Shown here piece after piece: positions 16,147 through 24,428 of a DNA stretch of 64,000 nt; the stretch's first letter is position 1; each line of letters begins with the position of its first letter. Under the pieces are notes generated by a model that was given only the letters and a program-made list of their open reading frames with translations, ran no database searches and had not been told where the DNA came from. Source of the stretch: Williamsia muralis NBRC 105860 (GTDB lineage Bacteria; Actinomycetota; Actinomycetes; Mycobacteriales; Mycobacteriaceae); the NCBI RefSeq assembly GCF_001598915.1, contig NZ_BDAP01000001.1:496001-560000 (forward strand), read 5' to 3'. A program made the position numbers and the translations under genes.

Positions 16147-16763
16147 GTGCGCGACATCGTTCCACAACAGCTGATGCACCTGACCGTGTAGATGTTGCGA
16201 CAGAACAATTCACGAGCCTTCGCCCGGCAAGAGTGCTGCCACCGAGTGAAGCGCCGGGGGCGGCCAGGACTGGGGCCGTATTCGGAGTGTTCATGCTCGT
16301 TGTGGCCGCGATCGCCATACACGATCTACTGATCGAAATCGGGTGGGTCAGTGGACGGCAGTGGAGTCACTCCGCGGCACGGTGGGTGGCGGAAAGCTCA
16401 TGGCAACAATGGATGTGGCCGGCTGCGGCCGCCGCCGTGGCTGTCGGGCTGGGCTGCTTGTGGCAGTCGCTTCGCCCCCGTCGGCGAAAGTACGTTCAGC
16501 TCGCCGGGCATGAAGCGCTGTGGACCCGGCGAAGCGACATCGCCAGGCGATGCACCAGCGCGGTGACGGCGCTCCCCGGCGTCGCACTCGCCGAAACCGT
16601 TGTCGGTCGGCGGCGGGTAAAGGTCACCGTCGAGGCGTCCGGCCTTTACGACACCGAGACCGTACAGACTGCAGTTGACGAGGTGTTGTCGGCAATCGAC
16701 ATACCCTTGCGCGCCAACATCAAAACCGTGGCCCCGCGTGTGACAGAAGGTGGTCGACGATGA
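16143..16763 (+). CDS. DUF6286-type membrane protein of the stress operon
   Basis: This protein of about 206 residues starts with TTG overlapping the previous stop (TTGA). Two transmembrane helices (GAVFGVFMLVVAAIAIHDLL and MWPAAAAAVAVGLGCLW) surround a short external loop; a cytosolic domain of about 100 residues follows (IARRCTSAVTALPGVALAET, KVTVEAS, VDEVLSAIDIP). The C-terminal part looks Asp23-related, which is the usual organisation of DUF6286/AmaP-like proteins in actinobacterial Asp23 operons. It is likely a membrane anchor for the Asp23 proteins. It overlaps the next gene by 4 bases. Confidence 0.78.
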   Translation: MSARHRSTTADAPDRVDVATEQFTSLRPARVLPPSEAPGAARTGAVFGVFMLVVAAIAIHDLLIEIGWVSGRQWSHSAARWVAESSWQQWMWPAAAAAVAVGLGCLWQSLRPRRRKYVQLAGHEALWTRRSDIARRCTSAVTALPGVALAETVVGRRRVKVTVEASGLYDTETVQTAVDEVLSAIDIPLRANIKTVAPRVTEGGRR

Positions 16764-17374
16764 ACCACGGACCGGCGGCGGGGCACCGTTTCACGGTTGG
16801 GCTGATCGGCGCACTGTTGGTGGCAGCGGGTGTTGCAGCAATCGGGTGGCGCCTCGAGGTCGACTCGATTCGGCAACTGGTGAACAGGATCGACTTCGAT
16901 GCGCCGCAACGGGCAGCAGACGGTCGTTGGTGGCCCGCAGTGCTGGCCGCTGTCGCAATCGTCGCGCTCTTCTGGGGAACGTCACTGGTCTTGACCGCAC
17001 TCAGAACCGGGAAGATCGGCGACATACAGCTGACGGGAAGCGATTCCGGCGGGTCTCTGACGATCCCGCCGAAGCTGTTGGCTTCGTCGGTGGCAGACGA
17101 CCTGCGCGGGCACCGCATGTTCGACCGAGTGAAAGCGGTTGCCACCGACGATCGTGGACGCAAGCTGGTACGGATCACCGTGACCGCGCAGCCACATCAC
17201 ACCTACGACGAAATCACTGCGGTGGTGGAGGACAGCGTCGAGCTGATCCGGACCGCGGTCGATGGCGCAGACCTGCGTGTTCAGGCACTGCTGCACATGG
17301 AGAACAACGCTGACAACCGCCGATTTGGCGACCGGCGCTTTTATGAAGAAGGAGAATCCAGTGGGACTCGATGA
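16760..17374 (+). CDS. AmaP-like alkaline-shock membrane anchor
   Basis: The protein has 204 residues, with ATGA overlap to the previous gene. An N-terminal helix (FTVGLIGALLVAAGVAAIGW), a short loop and a second helix (WWPAVLAAVAIVALFWGTSLVL) make a hairpin anchor. A cytosolic alpha/beta domain follows (LTIPPKLLASSVADDLRG, KLVRITVTAQPHHTYDEI, VVEDSVELIRTAV). This is the layout of AmaP, which holds Asp23 at the membrane in staphylococci. It is paralogous in layout to the preceding DUF6286 protein, so the operon carries two anchors. Its last 14 bases overlap the CsbD gene. Confidence 0.8.
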   Translation: MNHGPAAGHRFTVGLIGALLVAAGVAAIGWRLEVDSIRQLVNRIDFDAPQRAADGRWWPAVLAAVAIVALFWGTSLVLTALRTGKIGDIQLTGSDSGGSLTIPPKLLASSVADDLRGHRMFDRVKAVATDDRGRKLVRITVTAQPHHTYDEITAVVEDSVELIRTAVDGADLRVQALLHMENNADNRRFGDRRFYEEGESSGTR

Positions 17375-17558
17375 CAGGTTGTCCAACAAGACCGAAGATC
17401 TCGGTGGCAAAGCGAAAGAGGTCACCGGTGACCTGACCGGCAACGATGAACTCAAGGGCGAGGGCAAGGCCGACCAGTTGTCGGCAGCAGTCAAAGACGG
17501 TGTCGAAGACCTCAAGGACGCCGCCACCAACATCAAGAACAAGCTGACCGGCGGCTAG
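17361..17558 (+). CDS. CsbD-family stress protein
   Basis: The protein has 65 residues from GTG 17361, which has AAGGAG 6 bases upstream; an ATG at 17343 is the alternative start. It is typical CsbD: short, charged and helical, with KTEDLGGKAKEVTGDLTGN and the closing LKDAATNIKNKLTGG. CsbD proteins are general-stress-induced in Bacillus and actinobacteria; the molecular role is unknown. It closes the tight part of the island operon. A close paralogue is found at 56869 in this window, sharing the KxxxGxLTxxxxLKxEGK pattern. Confidence 0.92.
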   Translation: MGLDDRLSNKTEDLGGKAKEVTGDLTGNDELKGEGKADQLSAAVKDGVEDLKDAATNIKNKLTGG

Positions 17559-17657
17559 CTCCGACATGCCCCAGGAAGTAGGACGAAAACCCTCGGAGCC
17601 GACTCGGATGCTGGCTTATCGATGCGAGAAACACGAACCCGGGGAACGGAGGCAGCA

Positions 17658-17807
17658 GTGAGCGAGGATACGGCTCGCAGAGGCGGGGACAAGCTCGAGA
17701 ATCATTCGGCCGAACCAGCGGGTGCGCTTGAAACACGTCTGTTTGTTGTTGGTCTCTCCGGCTTGGCGGTCATAGCCTCGATAGTCGCCTGGGTTGCGGT
17801 CAATTGA
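17658..17807 (+). CDS. Small single-helix membrane protein
   Basis: This 49-residue product starts at GTG 17658 behind GGAGG (5-base spacing). A polar N-terminal half (SEDTARRGGDKLENHS) is followed by one transmembrane helix (LFVVGLSGLAVIASIVAWVA) reaching the C-terminus, so a tail-anchored topology is expected. I do not recognise a family. It is too small for confident homology, but the ribosome site and position just after the CsbD gene support it as part of the stress island. Confidence 0.6.
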   Translation: MSEDTARRGGDKLENHSAEPAGALETRLFVVGLSGLAVIASIVAWVAVN

Positions 17808-17826
17808 CAGACCGACCGCGTCCGAG

Positions 17827-18588
17827 ATGCAGCGTTTGAGAGTGGACGCCGAACGCAACCAGCACAATTCGATGTTTCACAAAGAACTGGCCGAGTGCGC
17901 CCTTCGATTGCACGGGCCCTGGACTGGCCTGACGCCCGATGAGGTACTTCGAGAGGTGCGTAGAGCAGCTGTCGGACTACTGCCGGCGGTTGACTACGCG
18001 AGTGTGACCTTGGTCAGTAAGCACGTGCGCGGCCGCACGAACCAGATCGGTCCGTCCTTCGTCGACGAGGATGTCTCCACGCGCATCGATGCGTTGCACC
18101 ACGAACACGGAACCGGGCCTTGCTTTGACGCGGTGTGGCAACCCGGGCCGCTGACGGTCAACGCTGTGACCACCGAGACCCGATGGCCTGCCCTGATGGC
18201 TGCGGTGCTCGAGCAGACCGAGATCAGATCACTGATGTCGATTCAGCTCAGGGCTGCAGACCAAGCTCTCGGCGCGCTCAACTTGTTCGCCGTCGAGCCT
18301 TCGGCATTCACCTGTGAGATCAGAGAAGATGCGGTCATCCTGGCGACCCACGCCGCAATCGCCTTGTCGGCGGCAGATCGACTCCAGCACATCAACAGAG
18401 CCTTGGAGTCACGAGATCTCATCGGACAAGCCAAAGGGATGCTCATGGAGAGGTTTGCGATCGACGCTGCCCAGGCCTTCGGCATCCTGCGGGAACTATC
18501 GCAGGAAACCAATGTCACTGTGGTCGACATCTGTGCCCAGCTCGTCAACGCAGACCATCCGAGAAAAGCGCGAACCGCAGGCTCCTGA
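17827..18588 (+). CDS. GAF and ANTAR domain regulator
   Basis: The product has about 253 residues. A GAF domain spans roughly residues 40-185 (SVTLVSKHVRG, HHEHGTGPCFDAVWQPGPL, GALNLFAVEP), followed by an ANTAR RNA-binding domain: ALESRDLIGQAKGMLMERF and AFGILRELSQETNVTVVDIC. ANTAR proteins act as antiterminators by binding paired hairpins in leader RNAs; the GAF domain would sense a ligand or redox state. Such GAF-ANTAR proteins are numerous in mycobacteria and relatives. The start is uncertain: ATG 17827 is given, TTG 17794 and ATG 17872 are in frame, and none has a clear ribosome site. The target RNA is not identified. Confidence 0.88.
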   Translation: MQRLRVDAERNQHNSMFHKELAECALRLHGPWTGLTPDEVLREVRRAAVGLLPAVDYASVTLVSKHVRGRTNQIGPSFVDEDVSTRIDALHHEHGTGPCFDAVWQPGPLTVNAVTTETRWPALMAAVLEQTEIRSLMSIQLRAADQALGALNLFAVEPSAFTCEIREDAVILATHAAIALSAADRLQHINRALESRDLIGQAKGMLMERFAIDAAQAFGILRELSQETNVTVVDICAQLVNADHPRKARTAGS

Positions 18589-18592
18589 ACGA

Positions 18593-19267
18593 TCAGGCAG
18601 GATCTGACGGTGGGATGGCTCGTTCGATGACCGAGCGAAGCGCGGAGTCGTAGGACGGGGGGAGAGGCCGGTGGCAGAGTTCGTGGGCTTCGGCCAGCGG
18701 CACCCCGAGCGCTCTCAGCACGTCTGTCGCCATTCGGTCGACCGCGGCTTCGCTGTTTCGATCAGCGTCATCCAGCAACAGACGCCCCAGTGCGAGTAGG
18801 GATCCCGCCACGAGCGCCAACGCGAGCTCAACGTCTTCGACGTCGAACCGGCCTTGCTGCGATGCGGCGAGGATGTCCCGGCGCGATCGCGGAGCAAGAC
18901 CGAGATCCGAGGTGATCGGCGACATCGCCGAGTTCAGGAGCACTCGGCTCAGGTCTGGCTCGAGGCGGAACAGTCGTCCGGCCAGTCGGAATGATTGAGT
19001 GAACATCTCGACCGGGTCTTCGAGCCCCTCGGTCAAGGTGTCGAGGTACGCCCCGACCGATTCGAGTGCACTGTCGATTGCGGCGCTGAACAGGTCTTCC
19101 TTGCTCTCGAAGTGGTTGTAGAACGAGCCCATTCCGACGTCGGCGGCTTGCGTGATCTCCAGGACGGGCGCATTGACTCTGCCGTCGGCGATGAAACCCT
19201 GCGCAGCGGTGACAAGCGCCGCCCGGGTGCGCGCCTTGCGGCGCTCGAGTCGATTACCCTGCGTCAC
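18593..19267 (-). CDS. TetR-family regulator of the aromatic/P450 operon
   Basis: The protein has 224 residues from GTG 19267 (GGAG 5 bases upstream). The N-terminal HTH is VLEITQAADVGMGSFYNHFE with SKEDLFSAAI, a typical TetR pattern; the rest is the helical ligand domain. It lies 81 bases downstream of the P450 gene on the same strand, as the last gene of the operon starting at 24186, and probably controls it. The inverted repeat at 24184-24226 in front of the first gene is a candidate target. It is convergent with the GAF-ANTAR gene, 4 bases apart. Confidence 0.9.
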   Translation of the reverse strand: MTQGNRLERRKARTRAALVTAAQGFIADGRVNAPVLEITQAADVGMGSFYNHFESKEDLFSAAIDSALESVGAYLDTLTEGLEDPVEMFTQSFRLAGRLFRLEPDLSRVLLNSAMSPITSDLGLAPRSRRDILAASQQGRFDVEDVELALALVAGSLLALGRLLLDDADRNSEAAVDRMATDVLRALGVPLAEAHELCHRPLPPSYDSALRSVIERAIPPSDPA

Positions 19268-19348
19268 TCGGGCTCCTGCGTTTTCGACGGTCAATCGTGG
19301 CCACCGGAAGTATACCGACGCGTCCCCGCAGGTGTGCCGACCTGCGAC

Positions 19349-20527
19349 TCACGCGAACCTGGCGCGGAATGAGGCGAAACCCTGCAGACAGTTGTTCGAG
19401 AGCGGAACCGGATCCGACACTTCGATGGTCTCGACCCGGGTGATCAACTCGCGCAGTAGGGTCTGCATCTCGAGCTTGGACAGCTGCATGCCTACACACG
19501 TGTGCATCCCGTGTCCCCAGCCGAGATTGCTGCCTCGTCGGTGCAGTGAGAACGTCTGGGGATCGTCGAAGTGGCGCTCGTCCATGTTCGCCGCGGCGTA
19601 GAGCAGCACAACGCGCTCACCTGCCCGGATCCTGACACCGTCGATGTCCTTGTCGTGACTCACCCTTCGAGTGAAGCCGCGAACAGGTGACGCCACGCGT
19701 ACCGCCTCGACCACAGCGGTGGGGATCAGTTCGGGGTCAGCTCTGAGTTGAGCGTAGAGCTCTGGATCGCGGCCAAGGCTCCAGAGCAGCTGGCCCGTCG
19801 CGAGGATGGTGGTGTCGAGACTCGGTGCCACGAAGTCGATCACCATGGTTCGCGCCTCGGACCTGCTGATCTCTCCGCGGTCGGCAGCATCGAAGACACT
19901 GGCCGCCCATCCGTCGGGCGTGACCTGTGAACGGCGCAGTCGCATCGTGTAGAGCAGCAACCCCAATGCCGTCGGAGTCGCGTCGATGGCTCGTCGGTTC
20001 AGCGGACCGAGAATGTCGAATGTTCCGGCACCCCAGGTGAGTAACTGCTGCGGTCCGACCTCGACACCGACGAGATCTGCAACGGCTGCGATCGGAAGCC
20101 GGGAGGCGAACTCCGCGACTCCGTCGAATGAGTCCAGTTCCAGCAGCCGGTCCACGGTCGCGCGTGCTTCGTCGCGAAGGATGGGCAACGACGGTCGGAT
20201 TGCGCGTGATACCAACGACTGCATCAGTATTCGGCGGCGGGCCGAATGTCGTTCATCATCGCTGGACAATACGGTCTTGCGTCCGAGTAGATTCGCGACC
20301 GGGTTCGCCGCGACCCCGGAGCCGCTACGAAAGGTGGCATCGTCACGCAGTGCACTCCGGACGTCGTCGAAACGGCCCATCGCCCACACCTTGTGTTTCG
20401 GCAGCCACACCACCGAGCCCGCGTCGCGGATCTGCCGGTAAACGGGCTGCGGATCGATCAGTGCCGTCTGCCCGTACAAGTCGACATCGACCACCGGGAC
20501 ATCTCGGCGCGACCGCGTGTTGAGCAT
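19349..20527 (-). CDS. Cytochrome P450
   Basis: This 392-residue bacterial-type P450 has the I-helix (FVAPSLDTTILATGQ), the K-helix ExxR (EAVRVASPVRGFTRR), the PERF-like HFDDPQTFSLHR and the heme loop LGWGHGMHTCVGMQLSKLEM with the axial Cys near residue 343. The first residue of the heme signature is Trp in place of the usual Phe (WGHGMHTCVG), and the I-helix has Ala-Pro-Ser-Leu where AGxD is common; the Thr pair is kept. It would need a separate ferredoxin and reductase, not seen nearby. It lies 31 bases after the aromatic hydroxylase gene and may perform an initial hydroxylation or O-dealkylation of the operon's substrate. Confidence 0.93.
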   Translation of the reverse strand: MLNTRSRRDVPVVDVDLYGQTALIDPQPVYRQIRDAGSVVWLPKHKVWAMGRFDDVRSALRDDATFRSGSGVAANPVANLLGRKTVLSSDDERHSARRRILMQSLVSRAIRPSLPILRDEARATVDRLLELDSFDGVAEFASRLPIAAVADLVGVEVGPQQLLTWGAGTFDILGPLNRRAIDATPTALGLLLYTMRLRRSQVTPDGWAASVFDAADRGEISRSEARTMVIDFVAPSLDTTILATGQLLWSLGRDPELYAQLRADPELIPTAVVEAVRVASPVRGFTRRVSHDKDIDGVRIRAGERVVLLYAAANMDERHFDDPQTFSLHRRGSNLGWGHGMHTCVGMQLSKLEMQTLLRELITRVETIEVSDPVPLSNNCLQGFASFRARFA

Positions 20528-20558
20528 GTCTATGCCTCCAAGAGAGGTGATCGGGCTG

Positions 20559-22124
20559 TCATGCCGCTACGTTCGTGATGTGGGTACGGTGTGCGCGTCG
20601 GTAGACGGACAGCAGTTGCTCCACATCGGCTTCGGTTCGGGCTGATGCCATCACGACACGGTCGGGCCGGAGGAGCACCGCGTACGTGTGATGTGCCCGC
20701 ATCACCTCAGACGGGGATGGGTTCGTCGACGGGACACACGCCAGAGCCTCAACGTCGGTGTGCGTCAGTCCCATACGCGCGAGCCGATGGGCCGTGTCAT
20801 CCCGCAAGGGACCACGGGTGATCAATGCGTAGCGCGGTCCGAGCAGGTTGTCGAGCCGGTGAATGCCGCCGGCCGTACACGCCCGCGGTTGCGGGAACAG
20901 GGTTCCGTTGAGGCGCGACAGTATTCCGCGGCGCCGAACCAGTGGCCCGTGGCGCAGGGAAGGGCTTGCATCGGGCAGAGCATGTGCGATGCGAGGAACG
21001 TGACATACCGCTGTGACTGCTGCTCTGCGGACGGAAGCGAGACGGTCCTGCCCACCGGTGAGGGCCCATCCGACTGCCAACGCCGTCAGGATGATTCGGG
21101 TGGCATGCGGTTTTCGTTCGGATTCGTAGGTGTCGAGCAGCGACTCAGGTGCAGAACCGTCGAGAACGTCGGCCAACTTCCACGTCAGGTTGAACGCGTC
21201 GCGCAATCCCGAGCCGAGTCCCTGCCCGACAAACGGCGGTGTCTGATGAGCGGAGTCGCCGGCAAGGAAGACTCGACCGCTGCGCCAGGTGTGAGCCACC
21301 CGTGCGCGAAAGGTGTAGACGGCCTGGCGCATGATCTGCGAATCCGCGAGTTCAGACGGGGTCATCCATGGCGACAACAGCTTCTGCAACGTCTGCTCGG
21401 ATCGCAGTGCGTCGAGGTCCTCGCCGTCGTGCACACGAAACTCCCAGCGGTATCGGTTTCCGGTGACGGGCATGAACGTGGCAGCGCGATCGGGGTCGCA
21501 GATCTGGTGGACACCGCCCCACACGTCGAGCGGTGCCGGGGTGAGGACGTCGATCACCAACCATCGTTCGTCGAAGTGGAAGTCGCGCATGGTGATACCG
21601 AGTTGATCGCGCACAAGGCTGTTGGCCCCATCGCACCCGATCACAGCGGCGGCATCGACGAAATCTGTTTCGCCACTGCTGTTCTCGTAGCACACCACCG
21701 GCCGTGCGCCGCCGGCAACATCGATGACCTGGCAACCACGCCGAAGGTCGATGAGGTCGACGGACGCTGCTTCGTCGAGGAGAACACCTTCGAGGTCGGG
21801 CTGGTCGAACATGCTTCCCAGCGGGTAGCCGTTGGCGCCGTCCTCGGTGCTGCGGGCGAATTCGGTCATCACTCGCCCGCGTCCGTTGATCAGCCTCATG
21901 CCCGGCATCGCCCGGGTGTGCGGCGCGAACTTCTCGTCGACGCCGACGGCCTGCAGTATCCGGAACACCTCGTCGTCGAGGTGCACCGCGCGTGGCAGCG
22001 GATACGGTTCGCGGTGACGCTCCAGGATCACCGTGGCAACACCGCGTTTGGCAAAGAGCAGAGCGCAGGCGAGCCCGACGGGGCCCGCGCCGACGATCAC
22101 GACGGGGTCGCGCTGGGCGGTCAT
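20559..22124 (-). CDS. FAD-dependent aromatic hydroxylase (MhpA-like)
   Basis: The 521-residue protein has the dinucleotide motif VVIVGAGPVGLACALLFAKR at its N-terminus and the second FAD motif GDSAHQTPPFVGQGLGSGLR near residue 285, as in 3-(3-hydroxyphenyl)propionate hydroxylase and other class A phenol monooxygenases. A thioredoxin-like C-terminal domain closes the chain (YAVLLRPDRVVMASARTEAD). It would use NAD(P)H and O2 to add an ortho hydroxyl to a phenol, making a catechol for the dioxygenase encoded two genes upstream. The ATG at 22124 overlaps the stop of the FAH-type gene (ATGA). The open frame continues upstream but that part is the antisense shadow of the next gene. Confidence 0.9.
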   Translation of the reverse strand: MTAQRDPVVIVGAGPVGLACALLFAKRGVATVILERHREPYPLPRAVHLDDEVFRILQAVGVDEKFAPHTRAMPGMRLINGRGRVMTEFARSTEDGANGYPLGSMFDQPDLEGVLLDEAASVDLIDLRRGCQVIDVAGGARPVVCYENSSGETDFVDAAAVIGCDGANSLVRDQLGITMRDFHFDERWLVIDVLTPAPLDVWGGVHQICDPDRAATFMPVTGNRYRWEFRVHDGEDLDALRSEQTLQKLLSPWMTPSELADSQIMRQAVYTFRARVAHTWRSGRVFLAGDSAHQTPPFVGQGLGSGLRDAFNLTWKLADVLDGSAPESLLDTYESERKPHATRIILTALAVGWALTGGQDRLASVRRAAVTAVCHVPRIAHALPDASPSLRHGPLVRRRGILSRLNGTLFPQPRACTAGGIHRLDNLLGPRYALITRGPLRDDTAHRLARMGLTHTDVEALACVPSTNPSPSEVMRAHHTYAVLLRPDRVVMASARTEADVEQLLSVYRRAHRTHITNVAA

Positions 22125-23065
22125 GCGTAGGTGACGTGGCAGCGTTGACGGCCCAGATCGATGGCGCCGTCGTCGGTCGCGATACGAACCTCGACGACGT
22201 CGCCGTCTTTGAGGTACTTGGGGTTTGATGCCTGACGCTTGAAGAAGGTCTTCCATTTGACGTGCGGCGGGATGAGTGCGCCGATGATCTCGATGGGCTT
22301 GGGTGGCGCGGTCAGCGCGGTGCCACCGGGAGTGCCGGTGAGCAGGAGATCTCCGGCGTCGAGGCGTTGAAAGCCGGTGAGCACGGCGAGCGCGCTCACC
22401 GGATCGATGATCATGTCGCCGCCGACCCGCCCGTTCTGCCGGCGTTCGCCGTTGACCCAGAGTTGCAGGCGAAGCTGGTCGAACCGGCGCCATTCCTCGT
22501 GCGTGAGCAGTACCAGTCGAGGGCCGACCGGTGTGAAGGTGGGGTACGACTTGGATTCGTAGAACTGGGTTTTCGGTAATTGCACGTCGCGAGCGCTGAC
22601 GTCGTTGGTGATCACGACTCCCGCGAAGAAGTCGCTGAGGGTGTCGGTGGTGACGGAAGTGCCGACGTCGATGGAGGCTCCGGCGACGAGACCGATCTCC
22701 ACCTCGTAGTCGAGCAGTGCGACGTGCGCCGGCTTGATGATGTCGTCGAACGGGCCGGTGATCGAACCCGACGATTTGCGGAAGAAGGTGGCCGACACCC
22801 TGTCGGGGTTGATGCCCGAATCGGTTGCGTGGCTGCGGTAGTTGACCATCTGCGCGACCACCCGGCACGGGGCCGTCACAGGCGAGAGCAGAACGAGATC
22901 GCCCACGGGGGTTCCGCCGGCATCGCCATCGGTTGCTGCCGCGTCGATCGCGGCGCGATCGGTCAGCAGCTCGCCGGTGGTCTTCGCGGATGTGCGAATG
23001 GGGTAAGCGGTCTGATCGCGCTGGACCCACCAGCCGGTGTCTGTGCGCAGGACGGTTGTGGTCAT
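22121..23065 (-). CDS. Fumarylacetoacetate-hydrolase-family enzyme
   Basis: The 314-residue protein has the FAH fold signatures: DYEVEIGLVAG with the two metal-binding Glu, NDVSARDVQLPKTQFYESKS with the metal Asp/Lys region, and the late GTPGGTALTAPP loop. Family members hydrolyse C-C bonds of fumarylacetoacetate-like or fumarylpyruvate-like ring-cleavage products, or decarboxylate/hydrate them, using Mg or Mn. Between an extradiol dioxygenase and an aromatic hydroxylase it most likely acts on the ring-fission product. Both ends overlap their neighbours by 4 bases (ATGA), so translation is coupled. Confidence 0.9.
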   Translation of the reverse strand: MTTTVLRTDTGWWVQRDQTAYPIRTSAKTTGELLTDRAAIDAAATDGDAGGTPVGDLVLLSPVTAPCRVVAQMVNYRSHATDSGINPDRVSATFFRKSSGSITGPFDDIIKPAHVALLDYEVEIGLVAGASIDVGTSVTTDTLSDFFAGVVITNDVSARDVQLPKTQFYESKSYPTFTPVGPRLVLLTHEEWRRFDQLRLQLWVNGERRQNGRVGGDMIIDPVSALAVLTGFQRLDAGDLLLTGTPGGTALTAPPKPIEIIGALIPPHVKWKTFFKRQASNPKYLKDGDVVEVRIATDDGAIDLGRQRCHVTYA

Positions 23066-24186
23066 GAACGTGCCACTTTCAGTAGGCCCAGAAGGCGGTG
23101 GATGTCGAATTCGTTGTCGTCACGAAGCCCGGCGAGCATGCCCTTGACCAGATCGGGATCAGGGCTGGCGCCGAGGAAATCGCGGGTCACGGGTGGCCCC
23201 CATTGCGACAGTCCGCTTGCGGTCATCGGCGCCCATCCCGCCTCGATGGTGCTGTCGAACATGTCCCCGTCGGCAAAGTGCTCCACCATGAACCTGTCCG
23301 GATCCCGCCAGTAGTCAAAGAGTTGACTGCCCTGGATGTGACGGCCGATTCCCCACGCGTGGTGATAGCCGCGATCGGCGAGGTAGGCGCCCCCCGCGGC
23401 GACGGCGTCGAGGTCGGCCACCTGATACGCCGAGTGGATGTACCGGGACATCGGCCCCAAAGTCATTGCCAGCGTGTGGTGGTCGGCCGGCTCACCACCA
23501 CGATCACAGCGCATGAATGCCATCGTCGGACCGCGGTCACGTTGACCGGGGAAGAAGAGGAAGTCGCTGACGATCAATCCCAGCATCTCCTGGTACCACG
23601 CAAGATTCTCGCGAAAACGGGGTGTCTCGATCACGACGTGTCCGAGGCGCTGCACCCGTGCAGGTTCGCGAGACGGACGCTGAACGGCGTTGACTCGCTC
23701 GACCTTTCCGCCGAAGTTGAACGTCAGAGAATCTTGGTCGGGGAGCGAAGGTAGGTCGGTCAGTCCCGCAACCACCCGGATTGCCATCCCGGACGGATCG
23801 GTGAGGTCGATGGCCGCGCCGCCGAGGTCGCCGAGAGGGTAGACGCGCCGCCCGGTTTCTCGGGACAGTCGCAGCAGGTCGTCGTTGCCGGCCGCACGGA
23901 ACGCTGGTCCGATGAATTTCGATCGATGTGATCGCCGGATCAGGACGCAGGGCGCTCCGGACCATGTGCCGCGTAGGGACAGCTGATCGGCGGTCCGGGA
24001 GACGGTGGAGAAACCGAAGTCGTGAGCAAACCGTTCCGCGTGCGCGATGTTCGGTTTCTCGAACTCGAGCCAGGCGAGGTCGACAACCTTGACAACGGGC
24101 GACGCCGCTCGGTCCTCGGGATCGCCAGGGCGAGCGCCATCGCCACTGTGCAGATCGGCATGCGGGGTGTGTGCCGGCACCGTCAT
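23062..24186 (-). CDS. Type I extradiol (VOC) dioxygenase
   Basis: The 374-residue protein starts at ATG 24186, behind GAGGAGG. It has two VOC modules; the C-terminal one holds the iron facial triad pattern: His in RVQRLGHVVIETPRF, His in GIGRHIQGSQLFDYWRDPD and Glu in RFMVEHFADGD. It would cleave a catechol next to the hydroxyls with Fe(II) and O2. The N-terminal module starts LAWLEFEKPNIAHAERFAHD. It is the first gene of the five-gene operon. The start codon lies within one arm of a 9-base inverted repeat, so both transcription and translation could be affected by it. Confidence 0.88.
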   Translation of the reverse strand: MTVPAHTPHADLHSGDGARPGDPEDRAASPVVKVVDLAWLEFEKPNIAHAERFAHDFGFSTVSRTADQLSLRGTWSGAPCVLIRRSHRSKFIGPAFRAAGNDDLLRLSRETGRRVYPLGDLGGAAIDLTDPSGMAIRVVAGLTDLPSLPDQDSLTFNFGGKVERVNAVQRPSREPARVQRLGHVVIETPRFRENLAWYQEMLGLIVSDFLFFPGQRDRGPTMAFMRCDRGGEPADHHTLAMTLGPMSRYIHSAYQVADLDAVAAGGAYLADRGYHHAWGIGRHIQGSQLFDYWRDPDRFMVEHFADGDMFDSTIEAGWAPMTASGLSQWGPPVTRDFLGASPDPDLVKGMLAGLRDDNEFDIHRLLGLLKVARS

Positions 24187-24226
24187 AAGTGACCTCCTCA
24201 AGTAATTGAGTAAATCGTCACTTATG
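24184..24226 (-). promoter_or_regulatory. 9-base inverted repeat spanning leader and start codon
   Basis: CATAAGTGA at 24184-24192 and TCACTTATG at 24218-24226 are exact reverse complements separated by 25 bases. The arm nearest the gene contains its ATG. Between them lies a second inverted repeat, CTCAA-GTAA-TTGAG (24197-24210), which overlaps the GAGGAGG ribosome site on the minus strand. It could be a pair of regulator half-sites or an RNA hairpin that hides the start; symmetry is seen, function is inferred. From 24244 to 24428 nothing else is evident. Confidence 0.5.
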
Positions 24227-24428
24227 AGCAAACCGGCAGTCAAGGGGTATGGCGTGTTGGAATTTCGTCAGGACTGATGGAAGTTCGCCAGCACATCAAT
24301 CCGTCGAGCCAGCGGTGAGCGATCGCGCGACCTGGATCAGGTTGTCAACACGGTGAACCGCCAGTCGAGCACCGGCACACCCGTGTCGGGGCGCTCGGAC
24401 ACACCACCCGGCGTCTGAGGTGCAAAAC

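Noticed and set aside
22125-23030. Upstream in-frame extension of the aromatic hydroxylase, giving an 823-residue protein
   Set aside because: The extension is Arg-rich, has no family features and lies entirely within the FAH-type gene in another frame; the ATG at 22124 in ATGA overlap and the FAD motif directly after it mark the true start.
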